Notes under the pieces: model-generated | The model's database searches: none | What the model was told of the DNA's origin: nothing | Seen by the model: the letters and a program-made list of their open reading frames with translations, nothing else | Program-made: the position numbers and the translations under genes | Assembly (NCBI RefSeq): GCF_040496035.1 | Contig: NZ_JBEPJZ010000001.1 | Coordinates: 2,108,001-2,172,000, forward strand | Source of the DNA: Agromyces sp. SYSU T00194 | Lineage (GTDB): Bacteria > Actinomycetota > Actinomycetes > Actinomycetales > Microbacteriaceae | DNA length: 64,000 nucleotides | Reading direction: 5' to 3' | Part shown: positions 1 through 7,187 of the stretch, one piece after another | Numbering within the stretch: position 1 is the stretch's first letter | How the letters are laid out: each line of letters opens with the position of its first letter

Positions 1-725
1 CGTCGGTCTCCGAGCTCGACGTGTACGACGGGGTCGCGCCCGACGGGCTCGCGGGCGGCACGCCGCACCTGCACGCCGTCTCCACCGAGGCGTACGTCGT
101 CGTCGCGGGCGAGGGTGCCGTGCAGACGATCGACGCGTCCGGCTTCCGCGAGACGATGCTCGCGCCCGGTTCCGTCGTCTGGTTCTCGCCGGGCGTGATC
201 CACCGAGCGATCAATCGCGGGGGGCTGTCGGTTCGCGTGATCATGCAGAACGCGGGCCTGCCGGAGGCGGGCGACGCCGTGATGACCTTCCCCGACGAGG
301 TGCTCGCCGACCCGTCCCGCTACGCCGAGGTCGCGGCGCTTCCGGGAGCGGATGCCCCCGAGGCCGACCGGATCGCCGCCGCGATGCGCCGCCGGGACCT
401 CGCCGTCGCCGGATTCGCCGCGTTGCGCAGGACCGACGGCGGGGTCGACGCCGACGCACTCGCGCGCCTGTACGAACGGGCGGGTGAGCTGGTCGCACCG
501 CGCGTGCCGGCCTGGCGGGCGCTCTGGGAGGCATCCGTCGCCCGCATCGCCGCGGCCAGCGAGGCGCAGTTCGACGCCCTCGCGGTCGGGTACGCCGACC
601 ATCTCGCCGACGGCCGCGTCGCGACCGTGCCGACGACGCCCGCGTTCGGCATGTGCGGCCGGCTCCGCCGCTTCGAGCCCGCCGAACTCGTCGACCTGAC
701 CGACCTCGAAGGGAACCACGCATGA
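1..725 (+). CDS. Cupin-domain protein, 5' end outside window
   Basis: The reading frame is open from the first bases, so the true start lies upstream and only the C-terminal 240 or so residues are present. The first 90 visible residues form a cupin-like beta barrel: a PHLHAVSTEAYVV segment with a metal-ligand type His-x-His and Glu, then a PGSVVWFSPGVIHR segment with the second-motif His. The remaining part is alpha-helical and unassigned. The stop codon overlaps the start of the next gene (ATGA), so it is translationally coupled to a sugar-type oxidoreductase and probably works in the same carbohydrate pathway. The substrate cannot be told from the sequence. Confidence 0.75.
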   Translation, partial: SVSELDVYDGVAPDGLAGGTPHLHAVSTEAYVVVAGEGAVQTIDASGFRETMLAPGSVVWFSPGVIHRAINRGGLSVRVIMQNAGLPEAGDAVMTFPDEVLADPSRYAEVAALPGADAPEADRIAAAMRRRDLAVAGFAALRRTDGGVDADALARLYERAGELVAPRVPAWRALWEASVARIAAASEAQFDALAVGYADHLADGRVATVPTTPAFGMCGRLRRFEPAELVDLTDLEGNHA

Positions 726-1813
726 CCACGCTGCTCCGCGCCGCCATCGTCGGCACCGGCGCCATCGCCCACGCCCACGCGGAGGCGCTCCGCGCGCTCG
801 GCGTGCCCATCGTCGGCGTCGCCGACCACGTGCGCGAGGCGGCCGACGCGTTCGCCGAGCGGTTCGGCGCCGAGGCCGTGTACGACGACCTGGCCGCCAT
901 GCTCGCCGGTGCGCGGCCCGACGTGCTGCACGTCTGCACCCCGCCCGGCGTGCATGCCGAGCAGGCGATCGCCGCGCTCGACGCGGGCGTGCACGTGGTG
1001 TGCGAGAAGCCGGCAGCGCTCTCGCTCGCGCAGCTCGACGAGATGACCGCCGCCGCCGACCGCAACGACCGGCGCCTCGTCGTGGTCTTCCAGCAGCGCA
1101 CGGGCACGGCCGCCGCCCACGTGCAGTCGTTGCTCGCCTCGGGCGTGTTCGGCCGCCCGCTCGTCGCGACCTGCCAGACGCTCTGGTACCGCGACCCCGC
1201 GTACTTCGCCGTGCCGTGGCGCGGGAAGTGGGCGACCGAGGGCGGCGGTCCGACGCTCGGGCACGGCATCCACCAGATCGACCTGCTCGCCTGGCTGCTC
1301 GGCGACTGGACGAGCGTGCGCGGCGACCTGTGGCGCCTCGACCGCGAGACGCAGACCGAGGACGTCTCGACCGCGACGATCGGCTTCGCCAACGGGGCCG
1401 TCGCGCAGGTGATCACGAGCGCGGTCTCGCCGCGGGAGACGAGCTCGATCCGCATCGACACCGAGCGGGCGACCATCACGGTCGACCACCTCTACGGCCA
1501 CGGGCACGAGCACTGGCGCATCACGCCCGCGCCCGGCGTCGACGAGGCCGAGGTCGCCGCTTGGGCGCTCCCCGACCTGGAGGAGGCGAGCGATCACCTG
1601 CCGTTCCTGCGCGACGCGTACGCGTCGTTCGCGCCGGGCGCCGCGCCGGCGGCGACGCTCGCCGCGCCCGCGCGCTCGTTCGAGCTCGTCACCGCGATCT
1701 ACTCGTCGGCCGCGCACGACGGGGCGCGGGTCACGCCCGCGACCCTGAGGGAGGATGCCGCGCGGCTCGCGAGCCTCGAGAGCCACGTGACCGAACGCCG
1801 ACCGGGACCGTGA
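722..1813 (+). CDS. Gfo/Idh/MocA family NAD(P)-dependent oxidoreductase
   Basis: This 363-residue protein has an N-terminal Rossmann fold (VGTGAIAHAHAEAL, about residues 10-23), the family EKP motif (VCEKPAAL) and a C-terminal dimerisation domain with the usual HGIHQIDLLAWLLG helix holding the catalytic-type His. Family members oxidise or reduce sugars and inositols with NAD(P). The start was placed at 722 because it overlaps the upstream stop as ATGA and begins directly before the Rossmann strand; the frame is open further upstream but that part is not protein-like. It overlaps the next gene by GTGA, so it belongs to a coupled sugar-catabolic operon. The exact substrate is unknown. Confidence 0.85.
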   Translation: MTTLLRAAIVGTGAIAHAHAEALRALGVPIVGVADHVREAADAFAERFGAEAVYDDLAAMLAGARPDVLHVCTPPGVHAEQAIAALDAGVHVVCEKPAALSLAQLDEMTAAADRNDRRLVVVFQQRTGTAAAHVQSLLASGVFGRPLVATCQTLWYRDPAYFAVPWRGKWATEGGGPTLGHGIHQIDLLAWLLGDWTSVRGDLWRLDRETQTEDVSTATIGFANGAVAQVITSAVSPRETSSIRIDTERATITVDHLYGHGHEHWRITPAPGVDEAEVAAWALPDLEEASDHLPFLRDAYASFAPGAAPAATLAAPARSFELVTAIYSSAAHDGARVTPATLREDAARLASLESHVTERRPGP

Positions 1814-2856
1814 GCGTGGGGCCGGGCGAGGCGACGGGCGGGACGCGGGGCGCCGGGCGCGGCGGGAGCGCGTCGTCGGCGTCGGCGGCCGGTCCGGCAT
1901 CCGCACCGGGCGTGTTCCCGGGCGAGCCGCTGTCGTACCACGACCCGGTCACGGGCGGCCCGACCGATCCGGCGGTGATCCGCCACGAGGCATCCGGCCA
2001 GTGGTGGATGTTCACCACCCAACGGCGCCCGTGCGCCGACGAGCCCGGCGTCGCCTGGGTGCACGGCAGCCGCATCGCGGTCGCGCACTCCGACGACGGG
2101 GTGCACTGGGCGTACGTCGGCACGCTCGACGGGCTCGACGCGCCGGGCGATCCGGCGGGCCCGAACACGCATTGGGCGCCCGAGGTGATCTTCGACGGAG
2201 AGCGCTATCGCATGTACCTCACGGTCATCGCGGGCGTGCCCGATCGGTGGGAGGGGCATCCGCGGCGCATCCGCGAGTACCGCAGCGACGACCTGCGGCA
2301 CTGGACGGCGGTCGGCGACCTCGCGCTCTCGAGCGACCGGGTGATCGACGCCGCGGTCGCGCGGTGCCCCGACGGCCGCTGGCGGCTCTGGTACAAGGAC
2401 GAGGCCGACGACTCGACCACGTGGGCGGCCGTCAGCGACGACCTCGGCACGTGGCGCGTCGAGGGCCGGGCGATCGGCGGTCGACCGCACGAGGGCCCGA
2501 ATGTCTTCGCGCTCGGCGGCTCGTGGTGGATGCTCGTGGACGAGTGGCGCGGCATGGGCGTGTACCGGTCGGACGACGCGGTGGACTGGGAACGGCAGGG
2601 TGGACTCGACGCGGTGATCCTGGCCGAGCCCGGGCCGCACCCGGAGGACCGCACCGTCGGCCGGCACGGCGACGTCGTCGTCGACGGCGACCGCGCGCTG
2701 CTCTACTACTTCACGCATCCGTGGTGGGACGGCGGCGAGGTGGCGGCTGCGGATGCCCCTGCGGCGCGCCTCAGCACGGTGCACGCCGCGACGCTCACCG
2801 TGGTCGACGGGCGGCTGGAGTGCACCCGCGGCCCGGTGCATCCGCTCATCGGCTGA
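1810..2856 (+). CDS. Glycosidase-like five-bladed beta-propeller protein (GH43/GH117-like)
   Basis: This protein of 348 residues starts at a GTG that overlaps the upstream stop. After a low-complexity Gly/Ala/Ser leader of about 30 residues come repeated propeller blades: TDPAVIRH near the first strand, NTHWAPEVIFDGERYRMYLT, DAAVARCPDGRWRLWYKD and HEGPNVFALGGSWWMLVDEW. The Asp in DPAV and the Glu residues in APEV and HEGP occupy positions expected for acidic active-site residues in family 43-like propellers. It likely acts on a plant-type oligosaccharide imported by the ABC system just downstream. There is no signal peptide, so it is probably cytoplasmic. Family assignment beyond the fold is inference. 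Confidence 0.7.
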   Translation: MSVGPGEATGGTRGAGRGGSASSASAAGPASAPGVFPGEPLSYHDPVTGGPTDPAVIRHEASGQWWMFTTQRRPCADEPGVAWVHGSRIAVAHSDDGVHWAYVGTLDGLDAPGDPAGPNTHWAPEVIFDGERYRMYLTVIAGVPDRWEGHPRRIREYRSDDLRHWTAVGDLALSSDRVIDAAVARCPDGRWRLWYKDEADDSTTWAAVSDDLGTWRVEGRAIGGRPHEGPNVFALGGSWWMLVDEWRGMGVYRSDDAVDWERQGGLDAVILAEPGPHPEDRTVGRHGDVVVDGDRALLYYFTHPWWDGGEVAAADAPAARLSTVHAATLTVVDGRLECTRGPVHPLIG

Positions 2857-2872
2857 AGACGGGATGGGCGAT

Positions 2873-2937
2873 TGAGGGCGGGCTCTTCGGCCGAGGGCGG
2901 AATCTTCGGCTGAGGGCGAAGATTCGTGCCTCAGCCG
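2873..2937. repeat. Intergenic repeat, family B copy 1
   Basis: Three degenerate direct repeats of about 19 bp, each built on GAGGGCG followed by TCTTCGG-like sequence, end in an inverted repeat with 9-bp arms CGGCTGAGG (2907-2915) and CCTCAGCCG (2929-2937). It lies between the glycosidase stop and the ABC-operon promoter and may act as a terminator. A related element is at 32286-32349. Confidence 0.6.
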
Positions 2938-3022
2938 AGGAATAGGGCCTCGAACGGCCCGGCCGCGCCTCGCGCGACGCTCACGGCTCGGCAACGAAAC
3001 CGTGAGCGTTCCCAATTCGCGG

Positions 3023-3051
3023 TTGACCGTTTGAATCGTCTCAGCTACCGT
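3023..3051 (+). promoter_or_regulatory. Promoter of the ABC sugar-importer genes
   Basis: A TTGACC -35 box (3023-3028), 17-bp spacer and TACCGT -10 box (3046-3051) match the housekeeping sigma pattern TTGACn-N17-TAnnnT. Transcription would begin at about 3058, inside the palindrome at 3054-3068. Confidence 0.6.
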
Positions 3052-3053
3052 AG

Positions 3054-3068
3054 GGGAAACGCTTTCCC
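3054..3068. promoter_or_regulatory. LacI-type operator candidate
   Basis: GGGAAACGCTTTCCC is a perfect inverted repeat (6-bp arms, 3-bp centre) placed just after the -10 box and over the predicted transcription start. A dyad with a central CG-rich step at this position is typical of repression by a LacI-family sugar regulator. The regulator gene is not adjacent; the LacI at 15259 has a different dyad. Confidence 0.55.
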
Positions 3069-3141
3069 ACAAGCGTTCCGACCGGACCGAACCGGTCGGA
3101 TCAGGCACCAGGCAGACAGAGACGTTTCCGGGAGGACAACG

Positions 3142-4440
3142 ATGTTCAGCATTCGCAAGCGCCGCGGGGTGTTGGCCGCAGCGGCCATGACCGCCGCAGC
3201 CGGCCTCGCACTGACGGGCTGCTCCAGCGACGACGGCGCAGGGGAGTTCGACCCGAACGAGGAGGTCACCCTCGACTTCGCGTTCTGGGGCAACGACGTG
3301 CGCGCCGACCTCTACGACCAGGTCCTCACGGCGTTCGAGGAGGAGTACCCGAACATCACGGTGAACTCCACCTTCCTCGGCTTCCCCGAGTTCTGGGAGA
3401 AGCGCCAGACCGAGGCGGCCGGAGGCGGCCTGCCCGACGTGATGCAGTTCGACTACTCGTACCTGCGCCAGTATTCCGAGAACGGGCTGCTGCTCGACCT
3501 CGACCCGTACCTGGGCGACCTCATCGAGACCGAGCCGCTGAGCGACAACATCCTCTCGATCGGCGTGGTCGGCGGCACCACCTACGGCATCCCGACCTCG
3601 ACCAACGCCTGGGGCATGTACACCAACCCCGTGCTGCTCGAGCAGGCCGGCGTCGACGAGTTCGCCGGCGGCTCGTGGGCGGACTACAACGACTGGATGG
3701 CCGAGGTGACGGATGCCTCGGGCGGCGCCGTCTACGGCGGCACCGACTGGACCGGTCGCATCCAGAACTTCGAGGTGCAGCTGCGCTCCGAAGGCTCCTA
3801 CGTCTTCAGCGACGAGGGCGAGCCCGGGTTCGACGAGGCCCGCCTCGCCGAGTTCTGGGAGTCGGGTGCGGACATCCGGGACAGCGGCGCCGTCATCAGC
3901 CAGCAGGAGCTCGAGGAGATCTACCCGGTCTCGGGCTTCGACTCGGCGAAGACCGCGAGCGAGTTGACCTGGGACAACTTCGGTGCCGGCTACCTCGGCA
4001 ACCTCGGCGAGGACTACACCGAGCTCGGCCTCATCGCTCCGCCGGTGACGGTCGAGGGTGCGCAGGACCTGTACCTGAAGCCCTCCATGCTGCACACGAT
4101 CGCGGCGAACACCGAGCACCCCGAGGCATCCGCGACGCTGGTGAACTTCCTCATCAACTCGCCGCAGTCGGGTGAGATCTTCGGCACCAACCGCGGCCTC
4201 CCGGCCTCGACCACGGCCCTCGAGGCGGCGCAGCTCGACGACCTGAGCCAGCAGATCGCCGACTACGAGGCGTCCATCGCCGACCGCCTCGGCGACGCCC
4301 CGCCCGTGCCGATCGTCGGTTACGGCACCCTCGAGGAGAAGTTCCGCCAGATCGGCACCGAGCTCGGCTTCGGCACGCTCACCGTCGACGAGGCCGTGAG
4401 CCAGTTCTTCGCCGAGATGGACGTCGTCCTGAACCAGTAG
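3142..4440 (+). CDS. ABC sugar transporter substrate-binding lipoprotein
   Basis: This 432-residue family 1 extracellular solute-binding protein captures an oligosaccharide outside the membrane for import. The start at 3142 has a GGAGG site 7 nt upstream and gives a short lipoprotein signal (RKRR, hydrophobic core, LALTGC lipobox) with Cys27 as the lipidated residue. The mature part shows the typical LDFAFWGNDVRADLYDQV start, a PNITVNSTF segment and a GIPTSTNAWGMYTNP hinge region. It is the first gene behind the promoter at 3023 and is separated from the permeases by a strong hairpin. The ligand is unknown; neighbouring GH42 and propeller glycosidases suggest a galactoside or plant oligosaccharide. 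Confidence 0.9.
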   Translation: MFSIRKRRGVLAAAAMTAAAGLALTGCSSDDGAGEFDPNEEVTLDFAFWGNDVRADLYDQVLTAFEEEYPNITVNSTFLGFPEFWEKRQTEAAGGGLPDVMQFDYSYLRQYSENGLLLDLDPYLGDLIETEPLSDNILSIGVVGGTTYGIPTSTNAWGMYTNPVLLEQAGVDEFAGGSWADYNDWMAEVTDASGGAVYGGTDWTGRIQNFEVQLRSEGSYVFSDEGEPGFDEARLAEFWESGADIRDSGAVISQQELEEIYPVSGFDSAKTASELTWDNFGAGYLGNLGEDYTELGLIAPPVTVEGAQDLYLKPSMLHTIAANTEHPEASATLVNFLINSPQSGEIFGTNRGLPASTTALEAAQLDDLSQQIADYEASIADRLGDAPPVPIVGYGTLEEKFRQIGTELGFGTLTVDEAVSQFFAEMDVVLNQ

Positions 4441-4448
4441 CCGGTGCA

Positions 4449-4484
4449 CTCCCGGGGCCGCGATCAGGCACGCGGCCCCGGGAG
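4449..4484 (+). terminator. Strong hairpin between binding protein and permease genes
   Basis: A perfect 14-bp inverted repeat (left arm 4449-4462, 8-nt loop, right arm 4471-4484) begins 8 bp after the binding-protein stop. It has no T-run, so it is more likely an attenuator or 3'-end stabiliser than a full terminator. It fits the usual need for more binding protein than permease. Confidence 0.6.
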
Positions 4485-4548
4485 CCCCGCCCCGCGGACA
4501 GGCCCGCGGAACGGGGTACCCTCGCCACATCCAGTACCGGGAGACATC

Positions 4549-5544
4549 GTGAGCAACACCACCACACGCGCCGTGATCACGGCGGAGGCCGAGGAGCTCG
4601 GCGCCGCCGCGCCGCGGCGGACGCAGAAGATCCCGCATTCTCCGGGCCGCCGCAGGGCGCGGCGCCGCGAGGCGTTCGCCGGGTACGGGTTCCTCGCGCC
4701 GTGGCTGGTCGGCTTCTTCGGGCTGACCATCGGCCCGATGATCTACTCGCTGTACCTGTCGTTCACCCGGTACAACCTCTTCCAGGACCCGCGCTGGATC
4801 GGCTTCGACAACTACGTGCGCATGTTCACCGAGGACCCGGTGTACGTGCAGTCGGTGACGATCACGCTCGTCTACGTGCTCGTGGGCACCCCGATCAAGC
4901 TCGCTGCCGCGCTCGGCATCGCGATGCTGCTGAACTACCGCGATCGCGGCGCCGGGTTCTTCCGGTCGTCGTTCTACGCTCCGTCGCTGATCGGCGCGTC
5001 GGTGTCGGTCGCCATCGTGTGGCGCGCCATGTTCTCCACCGACGGTCCCGTCGACAACGGACTGAGCTTCCTCGGCATCGACATCGGCGGCTGGGTCGGC
5101 AACGTCTCGCTCGTCGTGCCGATGATGATCCTGCTCGCGGTCTGGCAGTTCGGTGCACCGATGGTGATCTTCCTCGCCGGCCTCAAGCAGGTGCCGCGCG
5201 AGCTCTACGAGGCGGCCGAGGTCGATGGCGCGGGCCCGTTCCGCAAGTTCGGGTCGGTGACGATGCCGATGCTCTCGCCGGTGATCTTCTTCAACCTGCT
5301 GCTCGAGCTGATCGCCGCGTTCCAGGTCTTCGCGTCGGCGTACATCATCTCGAACGGGTCGGGCGGCCCGGCCGGCATGACCAACTTCTACACTCTGTAC
5401 CTCTACAAGCGCGGCTTCGCCGACCTCCAGATGGGCTACGCCTCGGCGATGGCCTGGGTGCTGGTGATCGCGGTGGCGATCATCGCCGCCATCCTGTTCC
5501 GCACCTCCAGGGGCTGGGTCCACTACACGGGAGACAACCGATGA
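4549..5544 (+). CDS. ABC sugar transporter permease, MalF/UgpA type
   Basis: This 331-residue inner-membrane subunit forms half of the transport channel. An Ala/Arg-rich cytoplasmic leader is followed by six membrane segments, the first being FLAPWLVGFFGLTIGPMIY. The EAA loop that docks on the ATPase is visible as ELYEAAEVDGAGPFRKFGSV. The GTG at 4549 was chosen because GGGAG lies 7 nt upstream; an in-frame start at 4444 would put the hairpin inside the gene. The stop overlaps the next permease (ATGA). No ATPase gene is present in the cluster, so a shared MsiK-type ATPase encoded elsewhere is inferred. Confidence 0.88.
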   Translation: MSNTTTRAVITAEAEELGAAAPRRTQKIPHSPGRRRARRREAFAGYGFLAPWLVGFFGLTIGPMIYSLYLSFTRYNLFQDPRWIGFDNYVRMFTEDPVYVQSVTITLVYVLVGTPIKLAAALGIAMLLNYRDRGAGFFRSSFYAPSLIGASVSVAIVWRAMFSTDGPVDNGLSFLGIDIGGWVGNVSLVVPMMILLAVWQFGAPMVIFLAGLKQVPRELYEAAEVDGAGPFRKFGSVTMPMLSPVIFFNLLLELIAAFQVFASAYIISNGSGGPAGMTNFYTLYLYKRGFADLQMGYASAMAWVLVIAVAIIAAILFRTSRGWVHYTGDNR

Positions 5545-6452
5545 GCACCGCGACCGACGTCCCCAAGGTCGAGTTCGGCGAGGCCGCGACCGAGCCCCAG
5601 CCGCGCCGGCGCATCAAGCGCAAGACCGTCAACACCCTGATCTGGTTCGTCGTGCTGGCGATCCTGACGATCATCGTGCTCTACCCGATGGTGTGGCTGT
5701 TCGTCTCCACGTTCAAGCCGAACGCCGAGTTCGGGCAGAACCAGGCGCTGCTGCCCGAGAACCCGACCGTCGACAACTACGTCAAGGTGCTCGAGGGCAT
5801 CGCCGGGGTGCCGCTCTGGCGGTTCTTCGCGAACAGCCTGTTCATCGCGGTCATGGCCACGATCGGCACGCTGCTGTCGTCGTCGATGGCCGCGTACGCG
5901 TTCGCCCGGGTGAACTTCCGCGGCGTCGGCATCTTCTTCGCGGCGATGATCGGCACGCTGCTGCTGCCGTTCCACGTCGTGATCATCCCGCAGTACATCC
6001 TGTTCAACAACCTCGACATGATCGACACGTACTGGCCGCTGATCCTGCCGAGGTTCCTCGCGACCGAGGCGTTCTTCGTCTTCCTCATGGTGCAGTTCAT
6101 CCGCGGCATCCCGCGCGACATGGACGAAGCCGCGCGCATCGACGGGGCGGGGCACATCCGCACCTTCGTGTCGATCACGATCCCGCTGATCCGGCCCGCC
6201 CTGATCACCTCGGCGATCTTCTCGTTCATCTGGACCTGGAACGACTTCCTCGCGCCGCTGCTGTACGTGTCGAGCCCGGAGAAGTACCCGCTGCCGATCG
6301 CGCTGCGCCTGTACAACGACCAGACCTCGACCAGCGACTACGGCGCCACCGTCGCGGTCTCGTTCCTCGCGCTGATCCCGATCCTGCTGTTCTTCCTCGT
6401 GTTCCAGCGGTTCCTCGTCTCGGGCGTGGCCACCCAGGGGCTGAAGGGCTGA
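5541..6452 (+). CDS. ABC sugar transporter permease, MalG/UgpE type
   Basis: This is the 303-residue second channel subunit. An N-terminal charged tail leads into a first membrane segment (about residues 30-53, LIWFVVLAILTIIVLYPMVW); five more follow. The EAA loop reads MDEAARIDGAGHIRTF followed by PLIRPAL. It overlaps the upstream permease by 4 bp and is followed after 2 bp by the DUF624 gene, so the three are one translational unit. It works with the binding protein at 3142 in uptake of a sugar. Confidence 0.9.
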   Translation: MSTATDVPKVEFGEAATEPQPRRRIKRKTVNTLIWFVVLAILTIIVLYPMVWLFVSTFKPNAEFGQNQALLPENPTVDNYVKVLEGIAGVPLWRFFANSLFIAVMATIGTLLSSSMAAYAFARVNFRGVGIFFAAMIGTLLLPFHVVIIPQYILFNNLDMIDTYWPLILPRFLATEAFFVFLMVQFIRGIPRDMDEAARIDGAGHIRTFVSITIPLIRPALITSAIFSFIWTWNDFLAPLLYVSSPEKYPLPIALRLYNDQTSTSDYGATVAVSFLALIPILLFFLVFQRFLVSGVATQGLKG

Positions 6453-6454
6453 GC

Positions 6455-7114
6455 ATGGACCGGAGAAGCGCACGCGCGGCACGGCGGGACGACCTCTCGG
6501 GGGCCGGCCCGACGCTCGGCGACCGTCCCATCGCGCGCTTCCCGGGCGCCACCGGCGCGTTCGGGCTGCTCGGCGAGGTGCTGCTCGTGGGCGTGCTCGT
6601 CGCGGTCGCGTCCCTGCCGCTCGTGACCCTCCCTGCGGCGTTCGCGGCGGGCGTCGGCCACCTCCGCCGCTACCTGAACGCCGAGGACTCGCGCATCGCC
6701 GGGTTCTGGCGCGACCTGCGCGACTCCCTCCGCGGCGGCGTCGTGGTGGGCCTCGTCGCGGCCCTCGTCGCGGCGCTGCTCGTCTCCGACCTCGCGCTGG
6801 TCGCCACCGGCGCCCTGCCGGGCGGCGACCTCATCGGCGTCGTCGGCTGGATCGGCCTCGTCGCGCTCGCCCTCGTGCTCTGCATCGCCGCCGGCGAATG
6901 GACGCGCAGCGGCGGCTGGCGCGCCGCGGTCCGCGCGGTGCCCGGCTACGTGCGCACCGACGTGCGCGGCGCGCTCTACCTCGTCTGCGCGGTCGGATTC
7001 GTCGGCGTGATGGCGTGGACCCTGGTGCCGCTGGTCGTGCCCGCGCTCGGCTGCGCGGTGCTCGCCATCGTCGCAGTGCCGGAGCGCCCGCGGCGCGACG
7101 ACGACGACCAGTAG
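6455..7114 (+). CDS. DUF624 (YesL-like) membrane protein
   Basis: This 219-residue integral membrane protein has about five hydrophobic segments. The GHLRRYLNAEDSRIAGFWRDLRDSLRGG stretch after the first segments is characteristic of the DUF624/YesL family, whose genes sit with sugar ABC importers in Firmicutes and Actinobacteria. Its molecular role is unknown. It begins 2 bp after the permease stop and precedes the GH42 gene, so it is co-transcribed with the transporter. A C-terminal RRDDDDQ tail is cytoplasmic or flexible. Confidence 0.75.
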   Translation: MDRRSARAARRDDLSGAGPTLGDRPIARFPGATGAFGLLGEVLLVGVLVAVASLPLVTLPAAFAAGVGHLRRYLNAEDSRIAGFWRDLRDSLRGGVVVGLVAALVAALLVSDLALVATGALPGGDLIGVVGWIGLVALALVLCIAAGEWTRSGGWRAAVRAVPGYVRTDVRGALYLVCAVGFVGVMAWTLVPLVVPALGCAVLAIVAVPERPRRDDDDQ

Positions 7115-7187
7115 GCCCGGCTCCCGCACGATCGGCCCGCCGGCGCACGACCGCGCCATCATCCCTTCCAGCACCCGAGGAACCGAC

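Noticed and set aside
2857..3141. Possible riboswitch or small RNA before the ABC operon
   Set aside because: The structure seen is explained by repeat family B and by a promoter with an operator dyad; no known riboswitch core is visible.
1699..5523. Long minus-strand open frame (about 1270 codons) over the sugar locus
   Set aside because: No domain is recognisable; the plus strand carries overlapping genes with clear family signatures.
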